14,538 bases of DNA from an uncultured Veillonellaceae bacterium (GTDB taxonomy: Bacteria > Bacillota > Negativicutes > Veillonellales > Negativicoccaceae): assembly GCA_900556745.1 (NCBI GenBank), contig USPU01000017.1, positions 1 through 14,538 of the forward strand. Reading direction: 5' to 3'. Both the position numbers and the translations under genes were made by a program. Positions 7,270 through 13,652 of the stretch are shown here, piece after piece; within the stretch, counting starts at the first letter, position 1, and each line of letters starts with the position of its first letter. The notes under the pieces are model-generated. The model had not been told where the DNA came from, made no database searches, and saw nothing but the letters and a program-made list of their open reading frames with translations.

Positions 7270-7842
7270 TTATATGTTTCCTTTCAGGCCGACGATTTCC
7301 TCGCGTTCCTGTAAACCTTTGATCGTTTCCGCAAAAAATTCCTGGCGCTCCATACCGAGCATTTCACAACCCTGTGTGATCACATCACGATTGCAACCGG
7401 CGGCGAAATGTTTATCCTTAAATTTTTTCGTGAGCGATTTCACCGTCAGATCCAATACCGATTTGCTCGGCCGCAACAGACAGGCGGCATTGATAATGCC
7501 CGTGAGTTCATCCACCGCATAGAGCGTTTTTTCCAGCGTCGTTTCCGGTTTGACATCCGTCACCATGCCATAACCGTGCGACATAATGGCGCGAATGTAG
7601 GTTTCGTCCCAACCTTCTTTTTCCAGAATTTGCTTCGTCACCGCGCAGTGCTGCTCCGGATAGCGATCATAATCCAAATCATGGCAAAGACCGATCACGC
7701 CCCATTTTTCCCGATCCTCCGCACCGAAATAATCGGCGAAATGCAACATCGCCGCTTCCACTTGCAGCGCGTGGCGAATGAGCGCCTGGAAGTCCGTGTA
7801 TTCCAGTAAAAGTTGTTTCGCCTGTTCCCGTGTCGGTTTCAT
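7270..7842 (-). CDS. HD-superfamily hydrolase of unknown substrate
   Basis: A 190-residue cytoplasmic protein with the metal-binding pattern of HD phosphohydrolases: His24 in RHALQVE, His54-Asp55 in GLCHDLDYD, His89 in MSHGYG and Asp111 in VDELTG. Its line-up of LLLEYT, YPEQH, DELTGIINA and KKFKDKHFAAG resembles the group annotated only as predicted HD-superfamily hydrolase (COG2316, from memory). No substrate is known to me; nucleotides or other phosphate esters are usual for the fold. The start is the ATG at 7840-7842 with GGGAG seven bases upstream. A GTG 18 codons earlier is in frame but lies within the predicted promoter and has no ribosome-binding site. The gene is monocistronic between its own promoter and terminator, so context gives no functional clue. 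Confidence 0.85.
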   Translation of the reverse strand: MKPTREQAKQLLLEYTDFQALIRHALQVEAAMLHFADYFGAEDREKWGVIGLCHDLDYDRYPEQHCAVTKQILEKEGWDETYIRAIMSHGYGMVTDVKPETTLEKTLYAVDELTGIINAACLLRPSKSVLDLTVKSLTKKFKDKHFAAGCNRDVITQGCEMLGMERQEFFAETIKGLQEREEIVGLKGNI

Positions 7843-7869
7843 TGCAACACTCCCTTTCCGTTTTTCATC

Positions 7870-7898
7870 ACTATACCACGCATTTTCGGCAAACACAA
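7870..7898 (-). promoter_or_regulatory. Promoter of the HD-hydrolase gene
   Basis: On the minus strand the -10 TATAGT (7870-7875) is preceded by TGG, an extended -10. Seventeen bases further up is a poor -35, TTGTGT (7893-7898). The predicted transcript start near 7863 lies downstream of the alternative GTG start, which supports the ATG at 7842. Confidence 0.7.
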
Positions 7899-7908
7899 AA
7901 CGGATACG

Positions 7909-7938
7909 AAAAAGGAGCGACTCCCGCCGCTCCTTTTT
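7909..7938 (-). terminator. Terminator of tal-glpX
   Basis: An 11-bp inverted repeat (7909-7919 with 7928-7938), including A/T ends, with an 8-base loop, about 45 bases past the glpX stop. On the minus strand it ends in five U; the plus strand also ends in five T, so it may act in both directions. Confidence 0.85.
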
Positions 7939-7983
7939 ATATTCCGATGAAACCGGATACTACTTATAATTTACCGACTGATT

Positions 7984-8946
7984 TTACAGTTTAATGCTCA
8001 TGCCGCGGTTGCCGAATTTGTGAATGGTATCGACAAAACGAACGGTGCCCGTCTTGTAGCGCATCACGACGGTCTGTGTACGCGCACCGCCGCCGAAGTA
8101 ACGAATACCGCGCAAAATATTGCCCGGGGTTATCGCAGTAGCCGAGAAGATGCAGTCGTCGCCTTTTACGAGATCATCAATAGTAAATACCTGATGAATA
8201 TCCGTGACACCCATTTTTTTGGCGCGACGTACTTCTTCATCGCTGTGCGGCACCAAACGTCCCTGCATGTCGCCGCCGAGGCATTTCAAAGCGGCCGCGG
8301 CCAAAACGCCTTCCGGCGCGCCGCCGGTACCGATGAGCATATGCACACCCGAACCTTCAATGCCGACTTCGATCGCCGGCGTGACATCGCCGTCCGTGAT
8401 CAAACGGATTCGCGCGCCCGCTTCACGGCAATCACGAATGATATCGGCATGCCGTTCCCGATCCAAGATGACGACGCTCAAGTCATCGACCGAGCGTTCC
8501 ATCGCTTCCGCAACCCGGCGCAGATTTTCTTTGACCGGCGCGTTGATATCAATGCGTCCGGCCGCGCGCGGTCCGACCGCGATTTTTTCCATGTACATAT
8601 CCGGAGCGTGCAAAAGGCAACCGCGCGGAGCAATCGCAAGTACCGCAATGGCGCCGTTTTGTCCTTTGGCGACCAGGTTGGTGCCTTCGAGCGGATCGAC
8701 CGCGATATCCACCGCGTCACCGCCGAGGCCTACCTTTTCACCGATGTAAAGCATCGGTGCTTCGTCCATTTCTCCTTCGCCGATGACGACTTCACCGTCG
8801 ATGTGCACTTTTTCAAATTCGCTGCGCATACCGTCAACAGCGAGCTGATCGGCGCTGATCTTATCGCCGCGACCGACCAGGCGTCCGCATTTGATCGCCG
8901 CCGCCTCGGTCACCCGTACAAATTCCAATGTCAAAATCCTGTCCAT
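7984..8946 (-). CDS. glpX: Fructose-1,6-bisphosphatase class II
   Basis: GlpX-type enzyme that removes the 1-phosphate of fructose-1,6-bisphosphate, the committed step of gluconeogenesis. It has 320 residues, about the family length. Metal-binding residues match the family: Asp33, Glu57 in VIGEGEMDEAPM (54-65), Asp84 and Glu87 in VDPLEGTN (83-90), and Glu212 in GTGGAPEGV (206-214). TDGDVTPAIE (184-193) is also conserved. The start is the ATG at 8944-8946, eight bases behind AGGAGG. It follows tal by 12 bases, so the two are one operon joining gluconeogenesis to the non-oxidative pentose phosphate pathway. A terminator follows. No glycerol-utilisation genes are present, so the glp name is historical here. 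Confidence 0.97.
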   Translation of the reverse strand: MDRILTLEFVRVTEAAAIKCGRLVGRGDKISADQLAVDGMRSEFEKVHIDGEVVIGEGEMDEAPMLYIGEKVGLGGDAVDIAVDPLEGTNLVAKGQNGAIAVLAIAPRGCLLHAPDMYMEKIAVGPRAAGRIDINAPVKENLRRVAEAMERSVDDLSVVILDRERHADIIRDCREAGARIRLITDGDVTPAIEVGIEGSGVHMLIGTGGAPEGVLAAAALKCLGGDMQGRLVPHSDEEVRRAKKMGVTDIHQVFTIDDLVKGDDCIFSATAITPGNILRGIRYFGGGARTQTVVMRYKTGTVRFVDTIHKFGNRGMSIKL

Positions 8947-8958
8947 TACTTGCGCCTC

Positions 8959-9612
8959 CTACTTTGTCTTTTGTGTCACTTGCCGCCAGTCTTCCGCAAA
9001 ACGCGCGATCCCCGTTTTCGTCAGCGGGTGTTCGAGCGCCGCCAAAAGCACTTTATACGGGACCGTCGCGATGTGCGCTCCCGCCAGAGCGGCTTCGGTA
9101 ATATCGAGCGGGCGTCGGATGCTCGCTGCGATAATTTCCGTTGCAATATGATGTTCTTTGAAAATCGTCGCAATCGTGCGCACAAGTTCAGACCCGTTCG
9201 CGCCGATGTCATCCAAACGCCCGATGAAGGGACTGACAAAAGCGGCGCCGGCACGCGCCGCCAAAAGCGCCTGGCTCGCGTTGAAAATCAACGTGACGTT
9301 GACTTTGACGCCTTCGTCAGCCAGCACGCGCGTAGCCGCCAAACCTTCCGCGGTAAGCGGCACCTTGACCGTTACTTGCGGCGCCACTTTCGCCCATTCG
9401 CGACCTTCGCGCACCATGCCGTCCGCGTCTTCCGCCAATACTTCCGCGCTGATCGGACCGTCCACGAAAGAAGCTATTTCCTGAATAACTTCTTTGGGGT
9501 CCTGACCCGCTTTTGCCATCAGCGACGGATTCGTCGTTACGCCGGCCACCACTCCCAGGCGATGCGCCGCGCGAATTTCATCCACAATCGCCGTATCAAT
9601 AAAAAATTTCAT
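8959..9612 (-). CDS. tal: Transaldolase of the short FSA/TalC type
   Basis: A TIM-barrel class I aldolase of 217 residues in the short transaldolase/fructose-6-phosphate aldolase family. The Schiff-base lysine is Lys83 in TVKVPLT; Asp6 (FFIDTA) and GVTTNPSL (24-31) are conserved, with [10 protein letters not shown] (126-135) further on. At residue 57 it has Glu (SAEVLA) where E. coli FsaA has Gln (FAQVMA, from memory). Glu at this site goes with transaldolase rather than aldolase activity, so transfer of dihydroxyacetone units in the pentose phosphate pathway is the better call. The start is the ATG at 9610-9612, eight bases after AAGGG; an in-frame GTG three codons earlier overlaps that site. 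It is co-transcribed with glpX, and perhaps also with the small membrane-protein gene 51 bases upstream. Confidence 0.94.
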   Translation of the reverse strand: MKFFIDTAIVDEIRAAHRLGVVAGVTTNPSLMAKAGQDPKEVIQEIASFVDGPISAEVLAEDADGMVREGREWAKVAPQVTVKVPLTAEGLAATRVLADEGVKVNVTLIFNASQALLAARAGAAFVSPFIGRLDDIGANGSELVRTIATIFKEHHIATEIIAASIRRPLDITEAALAGAHIATVPYKVLLAALEHPLTKTGIARFAEDWRQVTQKTK

Positions 9613-9642
9613 TCCGTTCACCCTTCATCACAATCGATATTT

Positions 9643-9651
9643 ATTGTAGCA
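9643..9651 (-). promoter_or_regulatory. Extended -10 promoter of tal-glpX
   Basis: TGCTACAAT on the minus strand: a TACAAT -10 (9643-9648) with TG one base upstream. No recognisable -35 lies at 16-18 bases. The predicted start near 9636 would give a short leader before tal. The same TGCTACAAT recurs upstream of the small membrane-protein gene. Confidence 0.6.
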
Positions 9652-9663
9652 CAAACGACATCA

Positions 9664-9798
9664 TTACGCTTTGTCACAGTTCCCCTGCGAGCATTTTTTT
9701 CGGCCCGCCAGATATTTCCAAAAGAAAATTGTCAAAACCGTAATGAAAATTACCGGCATCAAGAATGCCATGCCGATCAGAAATAAGATTATCCGCAT
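9664..9798 (-). CDS. Small single-pass membrane protein, 44 residues, two Cys in the tail
   Basis: Not a recognised family. The frame opens with ATG at 9796-9798 behind a full AAGGAGG site eight bases upstream, and an extended -10 lies about 40 bases further up, so it has its own expression signals. Residues 2-27 are almost wholly hydrophobic (RIILFLIGMAFLMPVIFITV and on), one transmembrane helix with Pro15 in it. A short basic and polar tail follows, with GRKK and then CSQGNC, two Cys four residues apart. The positive charges after the helix suggest the tail faces the cytoplasm. The architecture recalls short Cys-tailed membrane proteins such as those found near FeoB, but no iron-transport gene is nearby and I do not claim homology. 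Only 51 bases separate it from tal, with no terminator. Confidence 0.72.
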   Translation of the reverse strand: MRIILFLIGMAFLMPVIFITVLTIFFWKYLAGRKKCSQGNCDKA

Positions 9799-9839
9799 AG
9801 AAATCGCCTCCTTGACCGTAAGGTCGGTTTGTTGTCCTC

Positions 9840-9848
9840 ATTGTAGCA
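9840..9848 (-). promoter_or_regulatory. Extended -10 promoter of the small membrane-protein gene
   Basis: TGCTACAAT on the minus strand: TACAAT (9840-9845) plus an upstream TG. There is no clear -35. It drives leftward, back to back with the rightward promoter of the SGNH hydrolase gene in the same 118-base intergenic region. Confidence 0.6.
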
Positions 9849-9870
9849 CGAAATGAAACGAGCCGCCGAC

Positions 9871-9899
9871 TTGAAACCGAGATTCATGCCCGTTACAAT
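9871..9899 (+). promoter_or_regulatory. Promoter of the SGNH hydrolase gene
   Basis: TTGAAA (9871-9876) and TACAAT (9894-9899) are separated by exactly 17 bases, each one mismatch from the housekeeping consensus. The predicted start is near 9906, just before the GAGGTG ribosome-binding site. Confidence 0.8.
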
Positions 9900-9916
9900 G
9901 AACGCGAGGTGAAACT

Positions 9917-10486
9917 ATGCATTTACTCGCAGCAGGCGACAGCTTAACCTACGGCTTTGACGTGCCGATGCCTTCCCGCTGGCTGACCAAATTGGCCGCG
10001 GCGTTACCGGACCTGCAGGTTACCAACTTGGGCATGTGCGGTGCGGGACTGGATCAGGTGCTGCAACGCGCCGAACGAGCGTTGCGCGAACCCGTCGCGT
10101 ATGATCTGTTGTTTTTAATGGCGGGGAGCAACGATATCATGCAAGACGCAGAAAACGAGCAGCCGCTGAATATCCGACCGCTCGTCCGAAAAATCACTGC
10201 ATTCTCATCCGCTCATGCCGCATTGTCCATCGTCATCGGTATTCCGCCGGAGATCACAAAAGAGGCGATCTACACAGGCTGGCAAAGCGCGCCCGCCTTT
10301 CCCTACGCGGTCGCCGCGTTCCAAGAATACGGTGACGCGCTCGTGCGCGCATTTCCGCAGGCGACGCTCGATTTCCGCCATCTTCTCGCCCCCAACGAAT
10401 ACGATGACGGAGTCCATCCGAATATCTACGGCTACGCCAAAATGGCGAAGCGCGCGCAAACTTATTTTGCCTCTTCCAACTCGTAA
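9917..10486 (+). CDS. SGNH/GDSL-family hydrolase
   Basis: A 189-residue esterase or lipase-like hydrolase of the SGNH fold, and the only plus-strand gene in the window. All four family blocks are visible: nucleophile Ser9 in AGDSLTYG, the Gly of block II in NLGMCGAG, Asn72 in AGSNDI, and the Asp164/His167 dyad in DDGVHPN. There is no signal peptide, so a cytoplasmic esterase or thioesterase-like role is more likely than a secreted lipase. The substrate cannot be told from sequence; relatives act on lysophospholipids, acyl-CoA or acetylated sugars. The start is the ATG at 9917-9919 behind GAGGTG. The last 25 bases overlap the end of rsmA on the other strand, and no terminator is visible for either. 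Confidence 0.88.
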   Translation: MHLLAAGDSLTYGFDVPMPSRWLTKLAAALPDLQVTNLGMCGAGLDQVLQRAERALREPVAYDLLFLMAGSNDIMQDAENEQPLNIRPLVRKITAFSSAHAALSIVIGIPPEITKEAIYTGWQSAPAFPYAVAAFQEYGDALVRAFPQATLDFRHLLAPNEYDDGVHPNIYGYAKMAKRAQTYFASSNS

Positions 10487-11319
10487 AGCACGTTAGCCAG
10501 GCGCGCGAATTCTTCCAAACTGAAGGTTTCGCCGCGTCGACCGCCGTCGATCTCCGCCCGCGCCAACAACGCATCCGCCGTCGCCGACTCATAGCCGGCG
10601 GCTTTTATATTATTACGAAACGTTTTGCGGCGTTGCGCGAAAGCGATTTTCACCAGACGGAAAAGCAATTTTTCATCCCGCACGGCCACCGGCGGTTGCT
10701 TGCGCGGAATAAACTCCACGACGCTTGAGACGACATTCGGCGCCGGCCAAAACGATTCCGGTTCGACATCGAAAAGCACGTGCGCTTCCGTGTAGTACTG
10801 CACCGCGAGCGTGATCGCGCCGTACGCTTTCGTACCGGGGCTTGCCGCCAAACGTTCCGCCACTTCGCGCTGCATCATCAAGACCAGACGCACCAGCGGC
10901 AACTTCTGCTCCAAAAGGTACATCAGAATCGGCGTCGTAATATAGTACGGCAAGTTGGCCGCGACGGTAAAAGGTTCATCCCCCATCAGCGCGCGCACGT
11001 CTGTTTTTAAAATATCTCCCGGGACAATTCGCACTTTCGGATACGCCGCGAGCGTTTCCGCCAAAATCTCCGGCAGTTTCGGATCCAATTCCACCGCCGT
11101 GACTTGCGCTCCCGTGCGCGCCAATCCCTGCGTCAGCGTGCCGATACCGGGACCGATCTCCAAAACGCGGTCATCGGGTCCGAGCTGCGCCGCATCGACA
11201 ATATCTTCCACAGCTTCGGGACGAATCAGAAAATTCTGTCCCCATTTTTTTTGCATGCGTAAACCGAAATGCTCGGTCAGGCGACGAACCGTTCCTTTGC
11301 GTGCGAGTTCATATTCCAT
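10462..11319 (-). CDS. rsmA: 16S rRNA dimethyladenosine transferase RsmA (KsgA)
   Basis: S-adenosylmethionine-dependent enzyme that dimethylates two adjacent adenosines in helix 45 of 16S rRNA, a late checkpoint of small-subunit assembly. Counting from the start chosen (285 residues), GQNFL is at 27-31, the SAM-binding motif EIGPGIGTLT at 54-63 and the catalytic NLPYYI at 122-127. FAQRRKTFRNNI in the C-terminal domain is also typical. The frame extends 13 codons further up, but the ATG at 11317-11319 sits seven bases behind GGGAGGAG and fits the family length. It overlaps the end of rnmV by 11 bases, which points to translational coupling. It is convergent with the SGNH hydrolase gene, with a 25-base overlap of coding ends. 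Confidence 0.97.
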   Translation of the reverse strand: MEYELARKGTVRRLTEHFGLRMQKKWGQNFLIRPEAVEDIVDAAQLGPDDRVLEIGPGIGTLTQGLARTGAQVTAVELDPKLPEILAETLAAYPKVRIVPGDILKTDVRALMGDEPFTVAANLPYYITTPILMYLLEQKLPLVRLVLMMQREVAERLAASPGTKAYGAITLAVQYYTEAHVLFDVEPESFWPAPNVVSSVVEFIPRKQPPVAVRDEKLLFRLVKIAFAQRRKTFRNNIKAAGYESATADALLARAEIDGGRRGETFSLEEFARLANVLYELEEAK

Positions 11320-11857
11320 CGGTCTGCTCCTCCCGAAGAGCTTGCGCCCATTCTTCACGAGTGACGCCGTAATGATTCAGACGCGCCAAAAAACGTTTGG
11401 CATTCGCGTAACCGATGCCGAGTCGCGCGCCGAGCCGCGCCCGAAGTGCGGCCGCATCATGCGTGCCCGCCGCGCCCGCCTCCCACAAATCCGCTACCGT
11501 AAAATGCGCCTCGTTCGTCGGCGCGACGCTGCGCACTTTGCTGAGAGCGCTGCGAATGGCCTCGGGGCTCGCCTGTTCGATGCCCAAGTCATCGTTCGCA
11601 ATCGCGTCCTCTTTCGGCACAAACGCATGCTTGGCATTCGGAAAACGCTGCGTCAAATAGCGACGAATACGCTCCCCCGCGCCGTCCGGATCGGTGAGAA
11701 TAATAATGCCGCACCGCCGGTACGCCGCTTCAATATCTGAAAGCGTTTCCGGACTCAGGCCAAATCCGTATGTCGGAATGATTTCCGCATCCACCGCCCG
11801 GCGCACACGGGCAATATCCGATTTTCCTTCGACAATAATGACTTCTTTGATTTTCAT
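11309..11857 (-). CDS. rnmV: Ribonuclease M5
   Basis: A Toprim-domain nuclease that makes the final cuts in 5S rRNA precursor in Bacillota. It has 182 residues. The Toprim signature is VEGKSD near the start (Glu10) and TDPDGAGE with the paired acidic residues Asp56 and Asp58; YGFGLSPET and the C-terminal GIGYANAKRFLARLNHYGVTREEW region are typical of RnmV. The start is the ATG at 11855-11857. There is no Shine-Dalgarno sequence in front of it, while an extended -10 lies seven bases upstream, so the transcript may start at or within a base or two of the ATG. rnmV followed by rsmA is a classic pairing in this phylum and links two rRNA-processing steps. Confidence 0.95.
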   Translation of the reverse strand: MKIKEVIIVEGKSDIARVRRAVDAEIIPTYGFGLSPETLSDIEAAYRRCGIIILTDPDGAGERIRRYLTQRFPNAKHAFVPKEDAIANDDLGIEQASPEAIRSALSKVRSVAPTNEAHFTVADLWEAGAAGTHDAAALRARLGARLGIGYANAKRFLARLNHYGVTREEWAQALREEQTDGI

Positions 11858-11863
11858 AATAAA

Positions 11864-11872
11864 AGTGTAGCA
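11864..11872 (-). promoter_or_regulatory. Extended -10 promoter of rnmV-rsmA
   Basis: TGCTACACT on the minus strand: TACACT (11864-11869) with TG one base upstream. A T-rich stretch lies at the -35 distance, with TTTAAT matching at three of six positions. Normal spacing puts the transcript start at about 11857, the A of the rnmV ATG. Confidence 0.6.
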
Positions 11873-11941
11873 TAGCGCGCGAAAAAATTAAATGCGTCTG
11901 GCCACGTATCGCGACTTTTTTCCACGCCATATCCTTTCCAC

Positions 11942-11970
11942 AAAAAAATCCCGTCAGTCGACGGGATTTT
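11942..11970 (-). terminator. Terminator of the carB-pyrK-pyrD operon
   Basis: An 8-bp stem (11948-11955 with 11960-11967) with a 4-base loop directly after the pyrD stop codon. On the minus strand it is followed by a run of seven U. The plus strand also has a T run, but no plus-strand gene approaches it. Confidence 0.92.
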
Positions 11971-12897
11971 TCAGCTTTCACCCGGAATACGCAACGTGCC
12001 GACGATTTCCGAAATATCTTTGACACCTTCCGCATCGCACCATGCAGCCATTTCGCCCGCGATTTTTACGCAGGCGGCCGGATCGCGCATCGTCGCCGTG
12101 CCGACAGATACGCAGTCCGCGCCGACCATCATGAATTCGATTGCGTCCAGCCCGGTCATAATACCGCCCAAACCGCAAATCGGAATATGGACCGTTTGCG
12201 CGACTTCCCAAACCAAACGCAAGGCCATCGGCTTAACGCACGGGCCGGAAAGTCCGCCGGTGACGTTGCCCAGCAGCGGCCGCCGCGTTTTCGCATCAAT
12301 CACCAGACCCATAAAAGTATTGACCAGCGATACCGCATCTGCGCCCGCTTCTTCCACGGCGCTCGCGATGACGCGGATATCCGTCACGTTCGGACTCAAT
12401 TTCACGACGACGGGAAGCCGCGTGTGATCTTTGACCGCGCGCGTCACTTCCGCTGCCGCATGCGGATCGACGCCGAAACTCATCCCGCCTTTTTTCACAT
12501 TCGGGCAGGAAATGTTCACTTCCAGAAAGTCGACCGGCTCATCATTCAAACGTTCCGCCATGTACGCGTAATCCGCCACCGTATTGCCGGAAATATTCGC
12601 CATCACGCGAATGGATGACGCGGCGTGAATCTGCGGCAAAATATCCGTGCAAAACGCTTCTACGCCGGGATTTTCCAAACCGATGCAATTGAGAATCCCC
12701 GCCGGCGTTTCGGCAATCCGCACACCCGCATTGCCGTGCCGCGGTTCCCGTGTCAGTCCCTTGACCGATACGGCGCCGACCTGATCCAAGTCAAGATAGG
12801 GCGCGTATTCGAGTCCGAATCCGAACGTCCCCGAGGCGGCGATAATCGGCGTCGCCATCGTGACCCCGCAAAAATTGACGGCTATATTCGCGCTCAC
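11971..12897 (-). CDS. pyrD: Dihydroorotate dehydrogenase class 1B, catalytic subunit
   Basis: FMN enzyme that oxidises dihydroorotate to orotate, the fourth step of pyrimidine synthesis. It has 308 residues. The catalytic Cys is in NISCPNVK (about residue 130), which marks class 1 rather than the membrane-bound class 2 with Ser. PAGILNCIGLENPG, VVKLSPNVTD, the GGLSGP segment and GLGGIMTG are further substrate and FMN-binding elements. Class 1B needs PyrK to pass electrons to NAD, and pyrK is immediately upstream. The start is the GTG at 12895-12897, overlapping the pyrK stop in GTGA. In front of it is GGAGGTGATC, an unusually complete match to the 16S rRNA 3' end. The operon ends here with a terminator, so pyrF and pyrE must be elsewhere. 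Confidence 0.97.
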   Translation of the reverse strand: MSANIAVNFCGVTMATPIIAASGTFGFGLEYAPYLDLDQVGAVSVKGLTREPRHGNAGVRIAETPAGILNCIGLENPGVEAFCTDILPQIHAASSIRVMANISGNTVADYAYMAERLNDEPVDFLEVNISCPNVKKGGMSFGVDPHAAAEVTRAVKDHTRLPVVVKLSPNVTDIRVIASAVEEAGADAVSLVNTFMGLVIDAKTRRPLLGNVTGGLSGPCVKPMALRLVWEVAQTVHIPICGLGGIMTGLDAIEFMMVGADCVSVGTATMRDPAACVKIAGEMAAWCDAEGVKDISEIVGTLRIPGES

Positions 12898-13652
12898 AGG
12901 ATCACCTCCCGGCTGTCAAAAACAGGACCTTCCTGACATACTTTCGCATGCGTTCCGTCCTTACGATCGCACACGCAGGCGTAGCAGCCGCCGGTGCCGC
13001 AACCCATCCGTCGTTCGAACGAAACTTCGCAAGGCACGCCGGCCGCATACGCCGCGGCGGCGACTTTACTCATCAAAATGGTTGGCCCGCAGCAAAGCAC
13101 CCGATCAAATTCGCCGGATGCGAGCAGCGCTGGCACAAGATCCACCGCATAACCGTGATGGCCGACCGAACCGTCGTCCGTAGTCAGCAACAAATCATGG
13201 ATCGTGTCGGGAAAATAGTCCTGCCAAAACAGTTCTTCCCGACTGCGACCGCCGATGATGACGGTAGCGGTTCCCGCCGCCTGTTGCGCGGCAAAAAGAA
13301 TCGGAGCGATCCCCACCCCGCCGCCGACCATTAACATTTTTCCGTCCAGCGTAAATGTCGTGCCGCGCGGACCGAGCACATCGATTTCATCGCCCGCGCG
13401 CATGTGCGTCATCAGCTCCGTGCCGCGGCCGACAACGCGATAGACCATTTCGACCAATCCGTTTTCGCGATCAACGCGCGACGGTGAAAACGGACGCCGC
13501 AGCAACGGATTCCAGCCGCGTGCCGTGCGCACGTGTAAAAACTGACCCGGCCGTGTCGTTTGCGCCAAACGAGGCAGTTCCGCCACCAGCCGATGCATAT
13601 CGGAAGAAACGCGTTCATTCGTCCGAATCGGTCCGACTTCAAGCGCGTTCAT
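12894..13652 (-). CDS. pyrK: Dihydroorotate dehydrogenase electron-transfer subunit PyrK
   Basis: FAD and [2Fe-2S] protein of the ferredoxin-reductase family that carries electrons from PyrD to NAD. It has 252 residues. The FAD-binding RRPFS is at 52-56, the nucleotide-binding GGGVGIAP at 110-117, and the iron-sulfur ligands Cys218, Cys223, Cys226 and Cys239 lie in GCGTGGCYAC and KVCQEGP near the end. The frame extends 25 codons further up into carB, but the ATG at 13650-13652 has AAGGAG seven bases upstream and matches the family's length. It overlaps carB by 14 bases and pyrD by 4, so the three should be translationally coupled, which suits the fixed stoichiometry of PyrK with PyrD. Confidence 0.96.
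   Translation of the reverse strand: MNALEVGPIRTNERVSSDMHRLVAELPRLAQTTRPGQFLHVRTARGWNPLLRRPFSPSRVDRENGLVEMVYRVVGRGTELMTHMRAGDEIDVLGPRGTTFTLDGKMLMVGGGVGIAPILFAAQQAAGTATVIIGGRSREELFWQDYFPDTIHDLLLTTDDGSVGHHGYAVDLVPALLASGEFDRVLCCGPTILMSKVAAAAYAAGVPCEVSFERRMGCGTGGCYACVCDRKDGTHAKVCQEGPVFDSREVIL

Noticed and set aside
8020..9786. A 588-codon open frame on the plus strand opposite glpX and tal
   Set aside because: It spans two well-identified minus-strand genes and their gap. The Arg/Phe/His-rich product has no motifs and no ribosome-binding site was seen.
9671..9856. Plus-strand 61-codon frame opposite the small membrane protein
   Set aside because: It lacks a Shine-Dalgarno sequence and covers the promoter of the opposite gene. 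The minus-strand frame has complete expression signals.
11730..12035. Minus-strand frame running from the end of pyrD through the pyrD-rnmV gap into rnmV
   Set aside because: It passes through the pyrD terminator and the rnmV promoter. Only a weak GGAAAGG precedes its internal ATG and the product has no motif.
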